A DNA stretch of 64,000 bases, taken from contig JACVVK020000150.1 in assembly GCA_018292915.2 (NCBI GenBank), positions 836,501 through 900,500 on the forward strand, in the 5' to 3' direction. This stretch comes from Batillaria attramentaria (taxonomy: Eukaryota; Mollusca; Gastropoda; Batillariidae). Below are positions 55,750 through 64,000 of this stretch, piece by piece (the stretch's first letter is position 1; every line of letters begins with the position of its first letter). Below the pieces are notes generated by a model. It saw only the letters and a program-made list of their open reading frames with translations. It ran no database searches and had not been told where the DNA came from. The position numbers and the translations under genes were made by a program.

Positions 55750-57996
55750 CATCTGATCAAAATCAGCACAATTATATTGCGATTGTGAAAAAATGCTGTA
55801 AAGTGCATTTCCTCTGTGAACTTTGTGTGCAGTTTGAAAGTTGGCTTCAAGTATGTATTATTTACATACCAAATACAGTGTGATTTTCATCATTCTATTG
55901 CATTTTGGTATGTGTGGTATACTGCTGTAATTTATCAGCAGCCATGGCTGTGGTCTGGTATGCCAAAGTTGACACTTCTTGTGAAATGTGACACAATGTG
56001 TGCATGCACACAGGAATATAAATGCCCCTGTCCACACATCTGAGGTGCACACAAATGAACAGTTTCATGTTTTATGCCATTTGCTCACTAATGAATGTTG
56101 TAAGAAGAGAGGTAAGAGAGAGGCTGGTATAATGCCTAGAGTTGATCACATAGCCTTTTCAGGACATTTGACAGTCACACCACTTCAGATAAATATATTT
56201 AGTGAGACATGAGCATTCAGACTAAAAGTGTGGTTGCAAATTCACATTGATGTGAAGCACACTACTCACAGTCAAGGACCACTTGCAAAAACATGCTCAG
56301 CAAAAGGTCATTCAAATTGTCTGAAATTTTCACAAAACCTAGCTTGAACATATGGCTTTGACATCCTCAAAATGCACGGAATTTCTTTCATGGACTGTTG
56401 AAGCCCGGTGATCGTTCAAAGACGACTGAGTGGATTTTAAAATTCATGGACACTGAATGCAAGGGAAGTAACTGAAATAGTATTGAGTGGTGTCTCCACA
56501 CTTTGCTGTGCAATGACATCTGCGGAGCTACTCAGAGTCCTCAGCACACCCTGGGGGATACCCAGCCACTCCAGCAGCAACACCAGCTGTTACAATCGTC
56601 CCTTATACAGTTTTTTCTCTGACATAATCATCTTCAGACTTTCGTACGTCTGCAGGTTCAGACTGAAGCTTGAATCATCGGTGACTTTTTCAGTGCACCA
56701 CAGGGCCACGGAACTTGAGCTGGACATTGTGTAAACGGTTCCAAAGCTCTGATCGGCAATACTGGCATTGGCAACCACCTAAGCTGCCTGCTGGTATGGT
56801 TTTCAGTGCTTACTGTTGTTCTCAGAACTTTGCAGGAAATGAAAAAAATCACCCGTCTGTAGTCATGTTTGGGCGATGTGGCATGGGGGCTCCTTGACAC
56901 TTCCAGTTGCCCAGAAACGCTGCCATGGCCTAATTATGACTGACTTGGACACAACCAATCTCCAAACATCTTCATCAGTTTATGGAGTAGCTGTCATGCC
57001 ATCTTGACGCCACACAAACACTCTCCATTTACCCTAATTGCATGATTCATGACTCGGCCAACATGCATGATGTTGTCATGCCGTATTGGGCCACCATGCC
57101 AGCCTGTAAATCAAAGCCTAACATTCATTCTTCCACATGCATATCATCATGTGAAAAAAACATGCTGTGGTGCGTTTGCGGATGAGTTAATTTTGATTGA
57201 ATTTTAGGCATTTTGCTGAATCTTTCAGCCTCCAACATGGTGTACCAGAAGTAGAAGTGCAAGATTTGTTTGCTTGCATAGCGTCATCTGACTTCTTGTT
57301 AACACAGCTGTGGAGTTTAATGGTTCATCTGTCTTAACACATATATGAAATATGACCATCATGCAGAATTGAAGGTGGTCCTTGACTTTTTTCGAGCAGA
57401 GTATGAAGCCTCTGTATGAAGCCTTTTTTTCTTTGGAGGGGGGGGGGGGGGGTCTCTCTCTTTCTCTCGTCTGTTGCACTGATCCAACTGAGGAGAGCCC
57501 CCCCCCCCCCCCCCAAAAAAAAAAAAAAAAAAAACCCCAAAAAAAACCAACAAACAAACCCCCAAAAAACAAAACACACACATTCAGTCAACCCACTCAA
57601 GTGTCACAAAGTGAAAGAACAAGTTCTAATCTTGTTTTAATGGTACAGTACTCACATTTATTCAACACCATACCATTCTGAACAAGAGTGTCAGTGTTCA
57701 ACAGAAAAGAAAAAAAAATCCTCAACAATGGGTGTAAACAATGGAAGAAATTATGGATCACATTTGTATAGGTGTTTGATGTAGCCCTTGACATCAAAAT
57801 AGATCTGTACAAATATTGTGCAACAAAATTCTCCAAGGTAACTAGGAGTATCTCATTCCTTTTTGAAAACGCTTTAAGAGGTACATGTATATGTATTTAC
57901 AATGCATTTACCGTCATATGAAAATGAGCATCCACATTGATCTCTGGCAAGTGAGAGAAATCCGACGTTCACTGTGTATGCATTATTTCATTAGAC

Positions 57997-58029
<33 letters not shown>

Positions 58030-60900
58030 GGTGGTTATGAATGATTATGCCATTGCTATTTAAGGAAGGTGAATGGCAGTTCATGAATGTTTATCAAAGC
58101 AAAATATGTTTCCAAGGCTGAAAATGGTGTTGGCCAAATGCACATGGCTTCTAGTGAAAATGTGTCCAGTGAACAGGCTGTGATGTTTCTGTCTTTACAC
58201 CCCCTGCCAATGGAGTGGTGTAGAGACGGTTGCTGAAGGGGGGGGGGGGGGGGGGGGTACTGAGGATTAATTTTTCAATGGGTCCAGCATGGTAACTATA
58301 CAACACTAGGTGTGCAGTGTGTGGATATGAAAAGAAAATGCCACACAGAAAGTATATAATTATGCACATTCATGTACATTGTATACAAATGCAGGAATGT
58401 ATAAAATCACTTACAGCCTGTATCACAGCCAGCTAATGTGATGGTGTGTGTGTTTTTCCCCCACTCTAAATTGTCTTTCAATGTGTATTTTACACAGTGG
58501 ACTAATTTGTATGCACACCTTTGCTGTACCTCAAAGTATTAGGTAAATCTTACAATGTCGCCTTTCTTACTGCAACAGTTGAAAACTAACAATTCAGGCA
58601 TGCACTTTCATGTAGCCTTTCTTGTCATGCTGGTGACCTTTAGTCTGGTACAACTTAAATTGTTGGCCAAGATAATCATGGGGAAAATGTCATTATTTTA
58701 CGGCAAATGGTGCTTACTGTACATTACAGAAAGTAACAACTGGGCATGCGTCAATACTGATTTGATGCAAACATTTCAGGAAATCTTTATTCAAACCACT
58801 GTGGTACCATGCACATAAAATGTACGTTCCACGATTTTTCTCTTGATAATGTTTTCTTTTCCCATTAGATGTATTTGGCATTTGTGCAATGTGTGACTGA
58901 GAATGTCAGTTCTAAAGATTTAAACTATTGGAAACTGCACCAGGACTTTGTCATCAATCATGTTGGACCTGCATGATTCACCACTCCAGTTTATACACAC
59001 AGTGACATATAATGTGCCACAGTTATGAATCATGAGTTTTGACAGAAACATATCCATGTAAATGTATTATGATTTTACATCCTTCCACGTGATAAGTGGT
59101 TGGGGGTAGAACACAGAACCACACTAGACCTTGCATGTCCACATCATACTGACTATTAACTCATTAGGTATCACTCACTGATCTTGTCAAAGAGGTTTTG
59201 TCAGTTATACCTTGAAGAAGAATCAATCTCAGCAATGAACACAAGTACAGACAAATTGTGGACACTGAAAATGTACATCAGAAGGCCACACTTATAAGAA
59301 AACCTGCACCACATGCACATACAATGTACTATGTATGTGTGTTCAATACAGGAGTTCTTTATTTGATTTCACTCGGTGCAGTAATCTTGACTTTGAAATT
59401 CAGCAACCTGTTCACACACTTTGCTCGTGCACTTTGAACACACACAAACATCATATTAATATTAGTACATGTACAAGTAACTTGCATGTATCACCCACAC
59501 AAATTTGACTTGAATCACAACAGATACTAGCTGACATCTAAATTTTCATCAGACAGATCAAACAAACTGACCATACAAATAATTATGCTGTACATGTAAT
59601 ATACTCTCAAGCAAAATAAACCGCCACTTGTTTTTGGCACTGTGTGCATGAAAACAGCCAAAAAAACAACAAATAATTGTGGAGTAAGTTGCAGGAAACT
59701 TGTAAAGTGCATGTCAAGTGAAACTTGCCAACATGTTTTTTACCATGCAGATCATGTGAATGCATGACTGTGTTTGTACAACATTCAGCATCTTCAGCCC
59801 AACATGTAGTGGAATGGCGATTACTTGTACTGTTTACATGGCCATCAAGATTTTTGAAAAGCTGTCTAGAAAACGAGAGAAGTTTTAAACTTCGTTGTTC
59901 ATTTGAGGCAATATTTGGTGACATATCAAAATAAAGTTTGTCTACTGCCCAGCACACTGAAATTTCACTTGTACGCATTTAACTTAAAATTGTGCATGTA
60001 ACAAAGTGCACACAACAAGGAATCCCAAATGTCAAACTGACTTCACTTGATATAACTACGATCAGTTCAGCACTTCACCCTTACTCTGATAAAACTCTGC
60101 TGCCGATACGGTGTAAGGGAAGTAACCCCATATAAGAAATCTTGATATCTGAAGTGACTACTCTTGCTTTGGGCAAAGAACTGACCCAAACTCTCAGCCA
60201 CAAGCTAGCTGGCAACAGTCCTTTATGTGATGTGCAGTGTCGTGACTACCAGTGTATGGGGGTAATCTTTAGTGAATGAAAGAATGAAGTGTCCAGTTTA
60301 TTTTGCATGAGAGTACACAACCATTTTTTCCCCCTTTTTTTAACAGGAAGCTATGTACAGTATCTTCCAAAGACTGGTTTGATTTGTGCAATATGATCTA
60401 CTGTTTGAAAACAAGAGTGCTTCATGATGGTAGATGACAAATATACTGATATACGTACGTACTTTTCTTGTTTAATACATAACCTGAAGGCCTTGCCAAC
60501 AACACTTCACAATCATTTGATCAATGAACCAGTCCAAGTAGGTCTGGGAAACGGATCCATATATGGCAGTTACTTTCATATAAAGAAGCTCCATTTAGTC
60601 TATGTCAACATAGGTATTCTACAGTTCTTCAAACAAGCAGGTTACAGTGTTGACCATCACAATCAAATGCTTCGTGGGTTGCAATACTTGCGCTTACCCT
60701 GAGCTGTCCAACTACAAGAAAGGCAGTTTGTTGTTGCTGTTACTTTAACCTTTACCACACATCTTGCATGAGTTTTCACCCACACTTTCATTCAAACATC
60801 CGTAGCTCAGTCAACTTCCGTGCTGGATCTACAAAACTTCGTGACTTTGTCAATACGGGTATTGGGGAGGTGCTCACCAGAACTTGTTTGATTTTGATTG
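55750..60900. other. Stretch between the PEX39-like and SGK genes
   Basis: Apart from the Tc1-like remnant listed separately I see no coding exon. Homopolymer tracts occur at 57,437-57,452 (G), 57,498-57,534 (C then A), 57,998-58,028 (G, about 30) and 58,237-58,257 (G). TTTATT words at 58,784, 59,359 and 60,297 are possible poly(A) signals for the minus-strand SGK gene, whose 3' UTR probably covers part of this stretch. Confidence 0.4.
56460..57130 (-). pseudogene. Degenerate Tc1-like transposase remnant
   Basis: Minus-strand pieces in different frames recall Tc1-type transposases: RPWQRFWATGSVKEPPCHIA (helix-turn-helix end), a Thr/Arg-rich segment, and VTDDSSFSLNLQTYES, resembling the DE(S/T)-containing FxDESxFxL strand. 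Frameshifts and stops break it several times and no terminal repeats were found. Low-to-moderate confidence, from pattern similarity only. Confidence 0.4.
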
Positions 60901-60929
60901 TAAACAAACAAGTAAATAAACAACAAAAA

Positions 60930-61570
60930 CGTTGTACAACTGTCCCCGTACATCATTGGTGCAAATTAAACCACCCACGCTTTTAAAGAATGAACCTTGT
61001 GAGCTGTACATCATGGGTGCAAACTCAGCCATGATTTTAAAGGAGGAAATAGACATGAACATCAAAATACATCGTGGGTGCAAAGCCACCCATACTTTTA
61101 AGAAGGAACCTTGGGGCTATATTCAGTTAGACATAACTGTAACAGTAAAGAAACTAACAGAAACATCAACAGATGTCTGTGTGACCCAATGAAAATGCTC
61201 ATATTATTGAAATAGCGGGCTGCTAAACCAATTAGGTCAGTCCCAGCCAAATAAGTTAAAAACACTTTATCTGACAGACATTTATATGACTTGTATCACT
61301 TTTACATATACACCCTGCATATACAATACACTGGTGTGCGTGTAATTACTTCTGATTTCATTCAGTTTAGTTTCTCCTTTAAAGGTGTGGGCGAGTTTGC
61401 ACCCACAATGTAAGGCGAGGGTTAATATTAACGATTTTTATTTCTTCCTTTTTTGAAAGCATGGGTGTGTTTGCACCAATGATGTTCGGCACACAAGTTT
61501 TCTTCTTTAAAAGTGTGGGCATGTTTGCACCCATGATACACAGTGTACAAGTTTATAGGCACGTACAGCG
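60930..61570. mobile_element. Repeat element with inverted hairpin-minisatellite ends (copy 1)
   Basis: Left end: three diverged units of GGGTGCAAAC....CACCCAYRCTTTTAAAG at about 60,955, 61,014 and 61,074. Right end: the same unit inverted (CTTTAAAAGTGTGGGYRTGT then TTGCACCCA) at about 61,378, 61,455 and 61,500. Between them lies a unique core containing TATATTCAGTTAGACATAA and GGTCAGTCCCAGCC. The same core occurs inverted at 63.5-63.8 kb, so this is a dispersed element and not local noise. I see no ORF. Confidence 0.75.
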
Positions 61571-62725
61571 CAGGTTAAACGCGTACTATATTATTTGTGT
61601 ATTTCCTGTGCAAACAGCACGACACACTTAATGGAAGTTATCCATGATATCTTTCCCTGCAAATACAGTTTCCAGCCTGCCTGATGGATGATGACTACTG
61701 AATGTGTATATGCTACTCAAACATGCCAACCATTTAATTAAGATTACAAATTTGCAAACATCACTTCTTTCACACCTTTATCTCATACACATACTAATGC
61801 AATCAAAATATCATTTAACTGCCATTCATTTTTTTTTTCTAAATGGTTTTGTTTGAACAAGCATCAATTCCATGTCTGATGCACGGTAAGCAAATGTTTG
61901 GCTTGACTGTACATACCAGTGCTGAAGTATTTCAGTACTACATACAACATTTATCTCCATCTCCCTTTTTCTGAATGCAGCATCTTGCTTGTGGTGAAGG
62001 TGTGATGATGGGTGAAGCATGACTAGGTAACAGTGCATGCCATAAAACAGTCTGACAAGGTGGCACTTGTACGCTTCATCACATGACTCTGACGTCTTGT
62101 AAAGGGTCAATAATAATGCTAGATTACAATCTCTCCAAACATTCTGCTTCCACGCAGACAACTGACTCCAAAGTCCCATAAAAAACTCTCCATTCAGTAG
62201 AAAGCAGTGCTGCAAACATTATGCACATTGGTGGGAGGCAAACATACTCCTCTTCATTCCAACTGTAGTGTCTGACCATTTTCACATCACGCTTGTACAG
62301 ACGTACAAAACATCCCGTCATGACCTGCACAAGTGTCACCCTCTAAGAAAACTGTCATCAATAATCCTCATTAGTCCAGAGTGGCAGTTTGTGTGTGTGC
62401 ATGTGCACTTCCTTCCTTTCATGAAAATCATCACCATTTTCAGACCAGAAGGGTTTGTCTCTGAAAGGCAGAACTCTCAACACATGTATCCTGCGTGCGT
62501 ACCACAGCCTGGTGACTGCTGTTGAAATCATCACAAAGTCCCAAGCTCGCGAGGAAGTTGGCATGGAGTGCTTGCATCATGTTCACGATTTCAATAACAC
62601 CATACCATCAAAGTTGTCACTGTATCTACAAAGCAGCAGCCTCAAGTTCGTTGAATCTCTGGAGTTGGATGGTAAGAACGGGTGTGGGGGGACAGGGACA
62701 AAACACAGACCGGTTTCAAGGGAGA

Positions 62726-63219
62726 TCAGCCGAATGCATCTTCCGACGGTGGGACATAGGAGAATCCCTCAAACACCCCATCAGCTTCCATGACACTAGC
62801 GCTGACGAGCCTGTAGCTGCTTCCTCCGGAACGACCAACAGATGCTGCACATACCAGTGCACTTGTCAACAACAAACCATAACAGCATCCAAAACCAGAC
62901 AGTGTACTACTGTAAAATTGCACACATGCTATGAGGCATGGGCACCATGTAATGGAGAAGCGCGCTCTAAATGAATAATGAAACCTTTCTTCTCTTGCTT
63001 GATAGCATTAAGATAGTACATCTATGTTCATCATATGTGTCCATCATACAGCAAGGTTTCTAATGAAGTTACAGTGCTACTTGCAAGTGAAATTCTGTCA
63101 AATATTGTCAGTTAGGACAGAAAGAGAAAGTTCAGGTTGGACAACCTTTCCCATCACTTACCTGGCACAGGTTCTCGCACAAACTCGGGGTCAAAGTGCT
63201 TCAAATCCAGCTGACCATT
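62726..63219 (-). CDS. SGK: SGK-family protein kinase, last two exons (partial gene)
   Basis: Exons 63,219-63,162 and 62,844-62,726 join in phase 1. The first encodes NGQLDLKHFDPEFVREPVP, matching the AGC-kinase tail of SGKs (DLRHFDPEFTEEPVP). The second encodes SVGRSGG..., then VSASVMEADGVFEGFSYVPP and SEDAFG before the stop. FEGFSYVPP is the hydrophobic motif (family FLGFSYAPP), whose serine is phosphorylated by mTORC2 in SGKs before PDK1 activation. The kinase domain, and any PX domain that would mark SGK3, lie beyond 64 kb. No other kinase exon is present between 63,220 and the window end. SGKs regulate ion channels, transporters and survival signalling. The paralogue cannot be decided from this fragment. 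Confidence 0.9.
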
Positions 63220-63364
63220 CTAGAAAATGATAATAAAGAAAAATTATAAGAAGCAGTTTAGACCAAAACTGCGTCTGCAAGAAGAACAGCATGATTAATG
63301 GTATTCTGTTGTCACTGGAGATCGCAATATATTTATCTTAACCGTTGCTGTATGTTGCCTAAAT

Positions 63365-64000
63365 ATTTGAGCGCCGTACCATCATGGGTGCAAACACACC
63401 CATACTTTCAAAGAAGAAAACTTGCAGGCCATAAGTTGTTGGTGCAAACACATGCATGTTTTTAAAGAAGGAGAAAAATGAATGCTAAGCCTCACTGTAC
63501 AATATGGGTACAAACTTACCCACACTTTCAGAGAAGAACTAAACTGCATTAAATCAAAATTGCTTACACTCACACTAATGTGATGGTCACTATAGGCCGG
63601 TTGTATACAGAAAAATGAGTCGAGTAAGAAGCTTTTGTCAAAGAAAATGTTTCCACTTATTTTGCTGGGACTGATCTCATCATCATAGCAGCCCACTAAT
63701 TCAATAATATGCACAGTTTCAATCTGTTTATTTGGTCTCACAGGTATCTATTGATATTTCTGTTAGTTTCTTTCTTTCTTGAGTATTTTTTGCATTAACA
63801 CTTATGTCTAACTGAATATACTCTTAAGGTTCCTTCTTAAAAAGTATGGATGAGTTTGCAGCCACGATGTCTGGCAAGAGTTATGTAGCATGTTTTTTCC
63901 TTCTTTAAAAGTACGGGTGAGTTTGCATCCCCGACATAAAGCGTGCAAATTTCCTTCTTTAAAAGCTTGGGTGTGTTTGCACCCATAACATAAAGGGAGG
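63365..64000. mobile_element. Repeat element with inverted hairpin-minisatellite ends (copy 2, inverted)
   Basis: Units CATGGGTGCAAACACACCCA and CTTTCAAAGAAG repeat at about 63,385, 63,438 and 63,505. Inverted units (CTTCTTTAAAAGYRYGGGTG then GTTTGCA) occur at about 63,832, 63,900 and 63,957, and the element may continue past the window edge. The core, read on the minus strand, contains TATATTCAGTTAGACATAAG, AAAGAAACTAACAGAAA and GATCAGTCCCAGC, matching the core of copy 1. It lies in the SGK intron upstream of the penultimate exon. Confidence 0.75.

Noticed and set aside
61826..62339. Minus-strand frames downstream of SGK
   Set aside because: They lie after the SGK stop codon, are broken by stops and match no family; most likely 3' UTR.
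1..64000. CRISPR arrays, bacterial operons, prophage
   Set aside because: Spliced genes, microsatellites, SINEs and LINEs show an animal nuclear genome. The tandem repeats have no spacer structure.

Overview
This is a window of an intron-rich animal nuclear genome. It has spliced genes with GT-AG introns, dense dinucleotide microsatellites, tRNA-derived SINEs, 5'-truncated LINEs and many small DNA transposons. The gene content, the frequent ACATGTACATGT-like words and a SINE tail containing GGACGTTAAAC suggest a marine lophotrochozoan, most likely a mollusc such as a gastropod. The species assignment is inference.

Layout. From 1 to about 28.0 kb I see no convincing gene. This stretch is intergenic DNA, or introns of a gene that continues outside the window. 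It holds microsatellites, poly-G/poly-C tracts, nested inverted repeats (4.0-7.1 kb), several SINE copies (one with a perfect target duplication) and decayed LINE ends. From 28.4 to 29.4 kb lies a complete but deleted pogo/Tigger-type element. The genes fill 30.8-63.2 kb: (1) minus strand, 30.8-38.1 kb, a six-exon zinc-finger regulator joining a PRDM10-like PR/SET domain to a seven-finger array of PLAG1 type; (2) plus strand, 41.1-43.2 kb, CHCHD7, a twin-CX9C intermembrane-space protein; (3) minus strand, 46.0-54.2 kb, a nine-exon steroid 5-alpha-reductase; (4) plus strand, 54.7-55.7 kb, a two-exon protein ending in the KPWE motif of PEX39/C6orf226; (5) minus strand, 62.7-63.2 kb, the last two exons of an SGK-family kinase whose catalytic domain lies beyond the right edge. 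All exon junctions I give agree in reading phase.

Arrangement. Genes 1 and 2 are head to head, as PLAG1 and CHCHD7 are in human. Genes 2 and 3 converge, with candidate poly(A) signals only about 125 bp apart. Genes 3 and 4 are head to head across about 460 bp, which suggests a shared promoter. The most interesting observation is gene 1: it combines a PR domain with PLAG fingers in one reading frame, at the locus where vertebrates carry PLAG1 without a PR domain. That suggests PLAG genes descend from a PRDM ancestor.

Mobile DNA has reshaped the genes. A Tigger-like MITE starts at position +8 of a 5-alpha-reductase donor site, and the acceptor of the same exon abuts a (TG)n tract. A MULE remnant with a 9-bp target duplication sits in the CHCHD7 3' UTR. 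A foldback element and a perfect 68-bp palindrome lie just before CHCHD7 exon 2. A hAT-like MITE, itself invaded by a SINE, lies in a 5-alpha-reductase intron. Two inverted copies of a hairpin-bearing repeat flank the SGK terminal exons.
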